From positions 53,889 through 79,472 of the forward strand of contig JAHZAW010000047.1 of the NCBI GenBank assembly GCA_019423725.1: a stretch of DNA of 25,584 nt. Reading direction: 5' to 3'. The position numbers were made by a program, and so were the translations under genes. Below are positions 14,592 through 22,087 of the stretch, in pieces (within the stretch, counting starts at the first letter, position 1; each line of letters begins with the position of its first letter). The DNA comes from Clostridiales bacterium. GTDB taxonomy: Bacteria > Bacillota > Clostridia > Lachnospirales > Anaerotignaceae. The notes under the pieces are model-generated. The model saw only the letters and a list, made by a program, of their open reading frames with translations, did not search any database and was not told the origin of the DNA.

Positions 14592-15716
14592 ATGAGCTCT
14601 AAGGGACTGCCAAAGGGGATAAGCCAGAGACCTGATGGCCGATATATGGCAAGGTTTCAGTATAAAGGGGAAAAATACTGTCTTTATGACTATAATATAG
14701 AACGTCTTCAAGAGAAAATGTCGGATTTAAAGTATGAAGTACGACATGGAGTTTATGCAAAAGAAGGAAACGTTACGGTTAATGAATGGTTTAATGTATG
14801 GATGGACGAATATAAGCGAAATGTGGTAAAAGAAGCCACACTTTTCAGATATGAGTCTGCCTATAATAAGCATATCAAAAATGTCTTGGGAGATAAAAAA
14901 ATGAAAGACATAAGACCGGAAAACATACAGAAACTCTATAATGCCTATAAGGGTACAGAGACTGTTGTTATTGCGGCGACCATACTTTCAGGAATGTTTG
15001 AACAGGCTTATAAAAACCAGATAATAAACAAAAACCCTATCCCTTTGACAACCATCCCGAAAACCAGAAATTCTCAAAAAGAGAGGAGAGTACTTACTCT
15101 CAATGAGCAGGAAATTCTGCTTAAATACTCTAAAGGTGCTTTGAGAGATCTGGTGGAAGTATCCTTGAGCACAGGAATGAGAACAGGTGAGATTAGAGCT
15201 CTTGAGTGGAGCGATATAGATTTTGAAAATAAGGTAATACATATAACGGGGACCCTGGCGGAACTGGGGGGCAAGGTGTTTAAAGAAACGCCAAAAACAA
15301 AAACCAGTGCAAGGGATATCCCGATGCTTGAAAATGTGGAAAAAATATTTATGCGGATAAAGGAAGATCAGGAGATAAAGAAGGCTAAACTTGGGGATAA
15401 GTATCAAAGCAAAGAGGGGCTGGAAAACCTTGTTTTCAGGTCAAGGAGAGGTACACCTGTATCTAACTCGTGCTATGTGAGGATGATAAACAGAACTGTT
15501 GATAAAATCAATAATGACGGAATTGAGTTTGAACATGTACATCCCCATACCCTTAGGCATACGTTTGCCACAAGGTGTATTGAAAGCGGTATACCGCCTC
15601 AGGTATTAAAGACGATACTGGGACATTCGAGTCTTGCCATGACCATGGATTTGTACGCGCATGTTCTTCCAGATACGAAGGCTGAGGAAATGAAAAAAAT
15701 TGCAGACCTTTTTTAA
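14592..15716 (+). CDS. Tyrosine recombinase (integrase family)
   Basis: A 374-residue site-specific recombinase. Residues 1-58 form an arm-type DNA-binding domain (GISQRPDGRYMARFQYKGEK), 60-140 the SAM-like core-binding domain, and 165-374 the catalytic domain. The complete active site is visible: Arg197, Lys235 or Lys237 in the beta-hairpin, His319-x-x-Arg322 (HTLRHTF), His345 (LGHSS) and the nucleophile Tyr355. The protein therefore looks active. GAGAGGTGA precedes the ATG. It has the layout of Tn916/phage-type integrases, yet no excisionase, relaxase, phage or cargo genes adjoin it; a terminator closes the gene and a secreted-protein gene follows. It could be the remnant of a lost element, or a resident invertase acting on nearby repeats. 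Confidence 0.92.
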   Translation: MSSKGLPKGISQRPDGRYMARFQYKGEKYCLYDYNIERLQEKMSDLKYEVRHGVYAKEGNVTVNEWFNVWMDEYKRNVVKEATLFRYESAYNKHIKNVLGDKKMKDIRPENIQKLYNAYKGTETVVIAATILSGMFEQAYKNQIINKNPIPLTTIPKTRNSQKERRVLTLNEQEILLKYSKGALRDLVEVSLSTGMRTGEIRALEWSDIDFENKVIHITGTLAELGGKVFKETPKTKTSARDIPMLENVEKIFMRIKEDQEIKKAKLGDKYQSKEGLENLVFRSRRGTPVSNSCYVRMINRTVDKINNDGIEFEHVHPHTLRHTFATRCIESGIPPQVLKTILGHSSLAMTMDLYAHVLPDTKAEEMKKIADLF

Positions 15717-15726
15717 ATAACAGCAA

Positions 15727-15767
15727 AAACAGCTGTCAGAATTTTCATTCTGGCAGCTGTTTTTTTA
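15727..15767 (+). terminator. Intrinsic terminator of the recombinase gene
   Basis: A 16-bp stem with one T-G pair, AAACAGCTGTCAGAAT (15727-15742) with ATTCTGGCAGCTGTTT (15747-15762), a TTTC loop, and a T-run to 15767. Confidence 0.9.
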
Positions 15768-15787
15768 TCGAAAATATGTTCTGGTGC

Positions 15788-15804
15788 TGTGTAAAAAACT
15801 GTGT
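15788..15804 (+). repeat. TGTGT-N7-TGTGT element, copy 2
   Basis: TGTGTAAAAAACTGTGT, between the recombinase terminator and the secreted-protein promoter. It differs from the reverse complement of copy 3 (18418-18433) by a single extra A. Confidence 0.55.
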
Positions 15805-15813
15805 CACATCTAT

Positions 15814-15928
15814 TAGTAATTGTAATAGTTTATACTGTTAACTGCCGAAAGTCTGGCGTTAAAATTTTAATGTTTTGTGCAATTTACATAGAATATGCAT
15901 TTCTATTGACTTAAAAACTAGTAATTGT
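15814..15928 (+). repeat. Direct repeat TAGTAATTGT, two copies, before the secreted-protein gene
   Basis: TAGTAATTGT occurs at 15814-15823 and again at 15919-15928, the second copy reaching into the extended -10. At the second copy ATTGTTACAAT (15924-15934) forms a near-palindrome over the -10. This suits a regulator-binding site, but no regulator is identified. Confidence 0.4.
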
Positions 15929-15934
15929 TACAAT
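15906..15934 (+). promoter_or_regulatory. Strong promoter of the secreted stalk-domain protein
   Basis: TTGACT (15906-15911), a 17-base spacer, and TACAAT (15929-15934) with a TGT extended -10. It is followed by a short leader and a near-perfect ribosome binding site, AAGGAGG (15969-15975). Confidence 0.7.
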
Positions 15935-15983
15935 TCATTTTGTAAAGGGAAAAATACCCAAAAAATAGAAGGAGGACAACAAA

Positions 15984-18269
15984 ATGAAAAAGAAATTAGC
16001 TTTATTAATGGCTGCGATCATGACTGTTGCTATGGTTCCCATGACAGCGTTCGCATCCACAAAGTTAACAGCTGTTGATGAGATCTCAACTGCAGCTGGA
16101 GACAAACATCCTTTTACATCTACTGTTGAGCTCTCAAAAAATGACGACCAGGTTGATGTAACAAATGTTTATGAACTTGATGGCACAAAAGTTTTTGATG
16201 TACAGCTCAAACTTACAAACGGTAAGTTCGCAAAGAGTGATAAGGATGGCGTAGATTATAAAATGGAGGAGGAAGGCAAATTCCCCAACAACAGAGGTGT
16301 TAAAGCTGTAGACGTTACAAGTGATACAACAGCTGTCGTTTCATTAAATGCGGCTATGTTCAACAAAAAGAGCGATACAAAAGATAACCCCGCTGGTTTA
16401 AAGGCTTGTGTACTTGATATCGAAGCATACGCTGTTGAAACAGGCGACGTAATTGCTGAGTTCTCAAGCAACGTTACACAGTTCAAAAAAGCTTCTGAAG
16501 TAATCGCAACAGCTTACGCTGGAGATGTTACAATCGAAACTGAAGGCGTTAAGACTTTCGTTGAAGATGAATCAGTTACAACAAAAGAGATCAAAGCTAT
16601 CACTATCAATGGCTTAGTTAATGGTGCGGTTAAAGACAATAAGATCACACTTAAACTTAAAGGTAACTGGGAATATGCTTCAAGCACTTACGATGGAAGC
16701 GATGTTAAAGTAAGTTTACTTAATGATGAAGATGCAAAGGTAAAAGTCAACACAGATGAAAGCAGCAAGGATACACTTGTACTCGATTTAAGCAATGTTT
16801 CTAGCGAACAGCTTACTAAGATGACTATTTCCGGCATCAAACTTAAGGCTACAAAGAGCTGCAATGCTGGCGATGTAGCTAAGATCACAGTATCAAGCAA
16901 AGACTTTGATTCAGTTACACTTGAAGTAGCTAAGATGGTAGCAGAGGCTGTTACATACACAGTTGAAGACAAAACTCTTCCTACAATCTGGGCTGGTAAA
17001 AACTACGCTAAAGATATGGAGAAAAATACTCTTGAGTTAGCTATTGAAGAAAACACAGGAGATATCCTTAATACATCAAGAAAAGCAACATTTACATTCC
17101 CTGAAGGAATTGAAGTTGTAAATGCGCTGTTTGATGGTGTAGAAAAAACTGGCAGCGATGGCTATAAATTCAAATATCAGATCGATGGAAACGTTGTAAC
17201 GATCTGGAACTATGGCAAAAAAGCTGAATCATCTGCTACTGACATGAAGGTTAAATTTATCCTTAATGCAGCTCCCACATTCAGCGGAGATGTTAAAGTA
17301 AAACTTGGCGGCGAGTTTGATGATGTTGAACTTAAGCTTGCTACAGTAAAAGCTCCCTACACAGTAGAGGCTAAGACAAGCGAAGTACTTATCGACTACA
17401 GATATGTACCCGTAAATGAGATCGTTATCACAGAAGCTGAAGAAGGTATCCTTGCAGACGATGATGAAATCTTCCTTCAGGTAGAAAAGATGGATTTTGA
17501 AGACGCTGGAACATACGAAGTAACATCAGGCGATATCGAAGTTGATGTTGCAATCGAAGACGGTGTTAATGATAGAGCACAGCTCAAAGTAACAGTAAAA
17601 GATGAATCAACAGAGGCATCAACAATCACAATCAGCGGCCTTGAGCTCTACCTTGACAGAACTCTCCCCGTTGGTGGATACGCTCTTAAAAACATAATGA
17701 ATGAAAACGGCAAAAGTAATATCCTTTGGGAAAACTCTACAACCAAAAAAGGAAGTTCAGATGAGAACGCATATGACTATGTTCCCGATGAAGACACAAA
17801 ATCTAACGGACTTTTCAAATACAGCGCTGTAACAGTAAACGACAGCTATGTAGATGTAATCACAGCAGCTCGTGACCAGGATGACTCTACAACAACAAGA
17901 AAGATCGTCATCACAATCGGTGCTACAACAATGGCTGTAGGAACAGACACAGTTACACTTGACACACCCGCATACATCAATGCTGAGAACTATACAGAGC
18001 TTCCTTTAAGAGCTGTATCAGAAGCATTCGGCGCAACAGTAGGCTGGGATGATGCATCAAGAACAGTAACAATCATGATGGGCCAGAGAATCGTATCAAT
18101 GACAATCGGTTCAAAGACAATGTACATCAATGGTACACCCGTAGCTATGAACACAGCTCCTGAAATCACAAACGACAGAACATTCGTACCTGTAAGAGAC
18201 CTTGCTAACGCACTTGGAATCACAAAGATCGACTGGAATGAAGCTTCAGCTACAGTTACTCTTAACTAA
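15984..18269 (+). CDS. Secreted surface protein with C-terminal stalk domain
   Basis: A 761-residue exported protein. A classic signal peptide (KKKL, hydrophobic core, cleavage after Ala24 in TAFA-S) is followed by about 600 residues of Thr/Val/Asp/Lys-rich, beta-rich sequence of unknown fold. The last ~135 residues are a copper-amine-oxidase N-terminal-like stalk domain (Cu_amine_oxidN1 family) with the double motif LPLRAVSEAFGATVGWD and FVPVRDLANALG. Despite the family name no oxidase domain is present; such domains are wall- or surface-associated modules in clostridia. There is no LPxTG, SLH or membrane anchor. Strong promoter, ribosome binding site and terminator, plus a preference for ATC, ACA, CTT and AGA codons unlike its ATA/AGG-rich neighbours, suggest a very abundant, perhaps S-layer-like protein. 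Ligand or assembly role unknown. Confidence 0.8.
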   Translation: MKKKLALLMAAIMTVAMVPMTAFASTKLTAVDEISTAAGDKHPFTSTVELSKNDDQVDVTNVYELDGTKVFDVQLKLTNGKFAKSDKDGVDYKMEEEGKFPNNRGVKAVDVTSDTTAVVSLNAAMFNKKSDTKDNPAGLKACVLDIEAYAVETGDVIAEFSSNVTQFKKASEVIATAYAGDVTIETEGVKTFVEDESVTTKEIKAITINGLVNGAVKDNKITLKLKGNWEYASSTYDGSDVKVSLLNDEDAKVKVNTDESSKDTLVLDLSNVSSEQLTKMTISGIKLKATKSCNAGDVAKITVSSKDFDSVTLEVAKMVAEAVTYTVEDKTLPTIWAGKNYAKDMEKNTLELAIEENTGDILNTSRKATFTFPEGIEVVNALFDGVEKTGSDGYKFKYQIDGNVVTIWNYGKKAESSATDMKVKFILNAAPTFSGDVKVKLGGEFDDVELKLATVKAPYTVEAKTSEVLIDYRYVPVNEIVITEAEEGILADDDEIFLQVEKMDFEDAGTYEVTSGDIEVDVAIEDGVNDRAQLKVTVKDESTEASTITISGLELYLDRTLPVGGYALKNIMNENGKSNILWENSTTKKGSSDENAYDYVPDEDTKSNGLFKYSAVTVNDSYVDVITAARDQDDSTTTRKIVITIGATTMAVGTDTVTLDTPAYINAENYTELPLRAVSEAFGATVGWDDASRTVTIMMGQRIVSMTIGSKTMYINGTPVAMNTAPEITNDRTFVPVRDLANALGITKIDWNEASATVTLN

Positions 18270-18303
18270 GAGTGACCCAGTTATATACTAACTGAATAAA
18301 CTT

Positions 18304-18333
18304 AAGACCTCCGAGTAATCGGAGGTCTTTTTT
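18304..18333 (+). terminator. Intrinsic terminator of the secreted-protein gene
   Basis: A perfect 11-bp stem, AAGACCTCCGA (18304-18314) with TCGGAGGTCTT (18319-18329), has a GTAA tetraloop (GNRA type) and a T-run. It is one of the strongest terminators in the window. Confidence 0.93.
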
Positions 18334-18398
18334 GTTTTGTGTAAAGGCAAAAAGATATCAGATAAACTGTTACAGAAGATGGACTTAAGGAAACGTAT

Positions 18399-18459
18399 AG
18401 TTAACAGTTAAAAAAGTACACAGTTTTTACACAATTACACAACTAAAATTTGTGTAAAA
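18399..18459. repeat. Cluster of inverted and direct TACACA/TGTGTA repeats
   Basis: This lies in the 323-base gene-free stretch 18270-18592. AGTTAACAGT (18399-18408) is the reverse complement of ACTGTTAACT at 15834-15843. ACACAGTTTTTACACA (18418-18433) is the inverted third copy of the TGTGT element. TACACA occurs at 18417, 18428 and 18436, and TTTTACACAA (18425-18434) with TTGTGTAAAA (18450-18459) make a perfect 10-bp inverted repeat. A further TGTGTAAA is at 18338-18345. The rest of the stretch is the preceding terminator and AT-rich sequence leading to a weak promoter. Confidence 0.55.
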
Positions 18460-18539
18460 TTTTTAGTTTATTTTAATAACGGTTAATATGAAGAAAAGTT
18501 ATATTTCTATATAAAATAAATTTTATTTTTATTAAAATC

Positions 18540-18568
18540 TGGATTTATTTTGAGTAATGATATATAAT
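18540..18568 (+). promoter_or_regulatory. Probable promoter of the comEA-like gene
   Basis: TATAAT (18563-18568) lies 25 bases before the start codon. The -35 region at 17-base spacing, TGGATT (18540-18545), is poor, so the promoter may need activation. Confidence 0.35.
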
Positions 18569-18592
18569 GGGGAAAAATAATGGAAAATTAAT

Positions 18593-18994
18593 ATGGATTC
18601 TTCCAGAAGGATGTGCTCGATCATTAGAAAGCGTAAAGAAAATAAATGTGTAATAATTATTTTTATCGTACTTATGGTTTTTGTTGCTTTTCACTGGTAT
18701 ACTTATAATCATAGGGAAAATGGTGACAGAATAAATGACAGCAGAGTAAATATAAGTGCTGGTGAAAATAACAGCATTTATCAGGAAGGATATAAAACTG
18801 AAGATAAATTAAACCTTAATACGGCAAGTGTCGATGAACTGGCCTCGCTTATGTATATCGGAAAAGATGAGGCTCAGAAAATAGTTGATTACAGAGAAAA
18901 ATATGGAGAATTTAAAAGTATTGAGGATATATATAATGTCAGTGGACTTACTTCAAGAATTCGAAAGGTGATACTTGACTATACATATATTTAA
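18593..18994 (+). CDS. comEA: ComEA-like membrane-anchored helix-hairpin-helix protein
   Basis: A 133-residue protein: a basic N-terminus, one membrane helix (about 19-36), a polar linker, then a helix-hairpin-helix domain (about 73-130; LNLNTASVDELASL, then KIVDYREKYGEFKSIEDI). In competent Firmicutes ComEA binds incoming double-stranded DNA outside the membrane and hands it to ComEC, which is encoded about 3 kb downstream. Compared with Bacillus ComEA it is short and lacks the SLBB domain. The usual PGIG turn is MYIG and the final VSGIG is VSGLT, so DNA binding might be weakened. The ribosome binding site is weak for both the ATG at 18593 and the alternative in-frame ATG at 18611. It reads into the response regulator after a 28-base gap. 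Confidence 0.75.
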   Translation: MDSSRRMCSIIRKRKENKCVIIIFIVLMVFVAFHWYTYNHRENGDRINDSRVNISAGENNSIYQEGYKTEDKLNLNTASVDELASLMYIGKDEAQKIVDYREKYGEFKSIEDIYNVSGLTSRIRKVILDYTYI

Positions 18995-19022
18995 TTTTGA
19001 TGCACTGGCGGAGGGTTATCAA

Positions 19023-19700
19023 ATGGCGTATAAAATATTGGTTGTTGATGATGAAAAATTGATCGTAAAAGGAATAAAATTTTCGCTTGAACAGGACGGA
19101 ATGGAAATAGATGTTGCTTATGACGGTGAGGAAGCTTTAAATCTTATCAAAAAGAATGATTATGATCTTGCTGTCCTCGATGTAATGCTTCCTAAGATGG
19201 ACGGCCTTCAGGTATGCAGGGAAGTAAGAGAATTTTCCCAGATGCCCATAATCATGGTCACGGCAAAGGGAGAAGACATGGATAAAATAATGGGTCTTGA
19301 GTATGGCGCCGATGACTATATGACAAAGCCTTTCAATATACTCGAGCTTAAAGCAAGGATAAAAGCTGTTTTAAGAAGGACTACGGCTGCTAAGACTGAA
19401 AAAGCTCCCGTTAAAAACCAGATACAGATAAGGGACCTTCTTATAGACCTGGACAGCAGAAGAGTATTTGTGGACGGCAAGGAGGCCTTCCTTACGGCAA
19501 AGGAGTTTGATCTTCTGGAACTTTTGATGAAAACTCCAGGAAAGGTATACAGCCGTGAAAAACTTCTGGATACAGTATGGGGATTTGATTATCCCGGAGA
19601 TGTGCGTACCGTTGACGTACACGTAAGAAGACTTAGGGAAAAAATAGAAAAGAAACCAAGCGCACCTGAATACATCTTTACAAAGTGGGGATTTGGCTAA
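19023..19700 (+). CDS. OmpR-family response regulator
   Basis: A 225-residue transcription regulator. The receiver domain (1-120) has Asp9/Asp10, the phospho-acceptor Asp53 (LAVLDVMLP), Thr80 and Lys102. The C-terminal winged helix (about 130-225) has the usual KEFDLLELLM, VDVHVRRLREKIE and TKWGFG segments. GGAGG lies 8 bases before the ATG at 19023; an earlier in-frame ATG at 18975 overlaps comEA and has no such site. The protein stops right after WGFG, where relatives continue with Tyr-Tyr-Phe. The bases after the TAA read TAC TTT GGT TAA in the same frame, so one base change (TAT to TAA) probably removed the last four residues. The partner kinase gene overlaps or adjoins the stop. Confidence 0.93.
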   Translation: MAYKILVVDDEKLIVKGIKFSLEQDGMEIDVAYDGEEALNLIKKNDYDLAVLDVMLPKMDGLQVCREVREFSQMPIIMVTAKGEDMDKIMGLEYGADDYMTKPFNILELKARIKAVLRRTTAAKTEKAPVKNQIQIRDLLIDLDSRRVFVDGKEAFLTAKEFDLLELLMKTPGKVYSREKLLDTVWGFDYPGDVRTVDVHVRRLREKIEKKPSAPEYIFTKWGFG

Positions 19701-19704
19701 TACT

Positions 19705-21123
19705 TTGGTTAAAAGGAATATTAAGTTAAAATGGACACTGTTTATAACCTATGCGCTGATAGGCATATGTCCGCTTTTTATAGTCGCCCAGCTCACGCTC
19801 AATTCAGTTCAGGGATACTTTGTTGAGGAAAGGAAAAAGGAGCTGCTGCTGCAGGCCAATGTCGTTTCGGGACATATCGGCATATCCGATTATATGTATG
19901 ATGACAGCAAGGCGCTTCTTTTTGACTATGATATAAACCAGACAAGCAAACAGAGCGGCTATAGGATAATAGTCCTTGACCGTTCAGGCGTTGTTGTAAA
20001 TGACTCCAATAAGACCGAGGAAGGCAAGGTCTATTTCCTGCCTGAGGTGGTAGAGGCGCTCAATAACAAGGACGTGGCCAGGGTCCAGAACAATGATACT
20101 ATACATGCGGCCGTATCCATAGTTGATGACAGGTCAAACTGTATAGGAGTAGTGCTGGTATGCGGCTCCATAACTGATATAGGAGTTACTGTAGATGCCA
20201 TAAGACAGAAAATATACAGCATAATAATAATGCTTATGGTGATCGTATTTATGATAATAACATTCCTTGCGTGGTGGTTCACCAACCCTCTTAACCGAAG
20301 CATAGAGGTAATCAAAAAGATGGCTGAGGGACATTTCGACCAGAGGATAGAGGTAAATGATTTCCTGCATACTGAGCTGGCCGAACTGGCGGAGTCCAGC
20401 AACAATATGGCGGAAAAACTGGACCAGGTGGAGACAAGCAGACAGGAATTTGTATCAAACGTATCCCATGAATTAAAAACGCCATTAAGTTCCATAAAGG
20501 TTTTGAGTGATTCCATACTCATTCAGGACCCGGATGCCGTTCCCAAGGAGATGTATGTGGAATTTTTAAGGGACATAAATTCTGAAGTGGACAGAATGAC
20601 GGATATAATAAATGACCTGCTGACCCTTGTCAGGATGAATAGACAGGAAGTAGCTCTTAAACCCATGCTTATAAATCTGACGGACATGGTCGGGGATGTG
20701 GTAAAGAGACTTGAGCCCATAGCAAAGGCTAAAAATATAACTGTGGCGTATAACCGTGTAAAAGATGTTACAGCTGAGATAGAAGAAACAAAACTTTCTT
20801 TGGCTGTATCGAATCTTATAGAAAACGGGATTAAATACAATAACGAAGGCGGCAGGGTGGAAGTGACGGTTGACGCTGACCATCAGAATGCCTTTATAAC
20901 CGTTGCTGATACAGGGATCGGCATAGCTGAAGATGAGATTGGAAAAATATTTGACAGATTTTACAGAGTCGATAAAAACCGAGACAGGGAGACCGGAGGA
21001 ACAGGCCTTGGACTATCAATAGTACGTTCCGCTGTCCTTATGCACAATGGAAGCATAAAAGTCTCGAGCAAGGAAAATGAGGGAACGACTTTTGTTATCA
21101 TAATCCCCCTCAAACAGAAATGA
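19705..21123 (+). CDS. Membrane sensor histidine kinase
   Basis: A 472-residue kinase paired with the preceding regulator. It has a first membrane helix (about 9-32), an extracellular sensor of about 140 residues, a second helix (IYSIIIMLMVIVFMIITFLAWWF), a HAMP linker, and a HisKA domain with the phosphorylated His in VSNVSHELKTP. The ATPase domain has the N-box NLIENGIKY, DTGIG, FYRVDKNR and the G-box GGTGLGLSI. The layout fits the WalK/PhoR class. No ATG lies near the 5' end in this frame. TTG codons at 19705 and 19693 are the candidates; I prefer 19705, just after the regulator's stop, while 19693 would overlap it by 8 bases. Neither has a well-spaced ribosome binding site, so translational coupling to the regulator is likely. 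The sensed signal is unknown. Confidence 0.93.
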   Translation: MVKRNIKLKWTLFITYALIGICPLFIVAQLTLNSVQGYFVEERKKELLLQANVVSGHIGISDYMYDDSKALLFDYDINQTSKQSGYRIIVLDRSGVVVNDSNKTEEGKVYFLPEVVEALNNKDVARVQNNDTIHAAVSIVDDRSNCIGVVLVCGSITDIGVTVDAIRQKIYSIIIMLMVIVFMIITFLAWWFTNPLNRSIEVIKKMAEGHFDQRIEVNDFLHTELAELAESSNNMAEKLDQVETSRQEFVSNVSHELKTPLSSIKVLSDSILIQDPDAVPKEMYVEFLRDINSEVDRMTDIINDLLTLVRMNRQEVALKPMLINLTDMVGDVVKRLEPIAKAKNITVAYNRVKDVTAEIEETKLSLAVSNLIENGIKYNNEGGRVEVTVDADHQNAFITVADTGIGIAEDEIGKIFDRFYRVDKNRDRETGGTGLGLSIVRSAVLMHNGSIKVSSKENEGTTFVIIIPLKQK

Positions 21124-21131
21124 GGTCAGAG

Positions 21132-22076
21132 ATGAATAGAAAAATCTTTAATCTGATTGCGCTTATGGTCATGGCCATCACAGTTTTATCAGGATGCAGG
21201 CCGGAGCAGGCAGAACACGTTCCTGGAAATGATGGGGCGGCTCATTGCGAGATATATTATATCGATACCGCCAGCCAGAGCCTTAAATGCGAGGTCACGG
21301 CCATTGATGGAAAAAACCAGGAGGAGCAGGTATTTGACGCCTATGAAAAACTAAGCAGCGTACAGCAGACTGATGAAAGAAGATCAGCTGTACCCGAAGG
21401 CCTGGATATAAATTCCGTGTCCATTGACAGTGGGAGCCTGAGCGTGGATTTTAATGCCATATATAATACCATGGGCCTTGGAGATGAACTTATTTTCAAG
21501 ACAGCTGTGGTATATACGTTTACATCATTTCAGTTTGTAGACTATGTGTATATAACCGTTGACGGGCAGCCTTTGGAGATGACCAGCGGCCAGACTGTAG
21601 GAAAGCTTGGAAGAGACGATTTTGTTATGGATGGAAATATTTCCGCTGAGCCGACTAACTATGAGATACTGAATCTGTATTTTAAGAGTTCGGACGGTAC
21701 AAGACTTGGCACGGAAATCAGGGAGGTCGAAGTAAATCCCAACCAGCCTATAGAAAGATATATTATCGAGCAGCTCATAGCTGGGCCTGAAAACAGCAGT
21801 CTTAAGAGCGTCATACCGGCAGAAACTAAAATAAGAGATATAAGTACAGCCGATGGAGTGTGCTATGTAGACTTAAGCTCTGAATTTGTGACAAAACAGA
21901 GCGGCTCAGAAAAGGACGCACTGGCGGCTGTCTACAGCATAGTAAATTCACTTGCTGAAATTGAGAGCATAAGTAAGGTGCAGTTCCTGGTGGAAGGAGA
22001 AAAATACGATAAATACGGGCATATAGTTGATCTTACAAAGCCTATTGAACCGAATTACGATATTACGTTTGAGTGA
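21132..22076 (+). CDS. Lipoprotein with two GerMN domains
   Basis: A 314-residue lipoprotein: signal peptide with lipobox LSGC (lipidated Cys22) and two consecutive GerMN-type domains (about 40-160 and 180-310). Each has the family's pattern of a YYID/LYFK strand and a V-x-I/V-D-x-S/D-S segment; the second contains IERYIIEQLIAGPENSSLKS and VCYVDLSSEF. GerM of Bacillus has the same two-domain layout and is needed for normal sporulation and germination; related domains also occur with two-component systems. GAGG (21122-21125) supports the ATG at 21132. An in-frame ATG at 21120 overlaps the kinase stop (ATGA). Its place right after the kinase suggests one operon, possibly as a surface accessory to the sensor. 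Confidence 0.85.
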   Translation: MNRKIFNLIALMVMAITVLSGCRPEQAEHVPGNDGAAHCEIYYIDTASQSLKCEVTAIDGKNQEEQVFDAYEKLSSVQQTDERRSAVPEGLDINSVSIDSGSLSVDFNAIYNTMGLGDELIFKTAVVYTFTSFQFVDYVYITVDGQPLEMTSGQTVGKLGRDDFVMDGNISAEPTNYEILNLYFKSSDGTRLGTEIREVEVNPNQPIERYIIEQLIAGPENSSLKSVIPAETKIRDISTADGVCYVDLSSEFVTKQSGSEKDALAAVYSIVNSLAEIESISKVQFLVEGEKYDKYGHIVDLTKPIEPNYDITFE

Positions 22077-22087
22077 GCAGTGATGTT

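Noticed and set aside
15984..18269. Copper amine oxidase
   Set aside because: Only the N-terminal-like stalk domain is present; no catalytic domain or copper-binding oxidase core exists.
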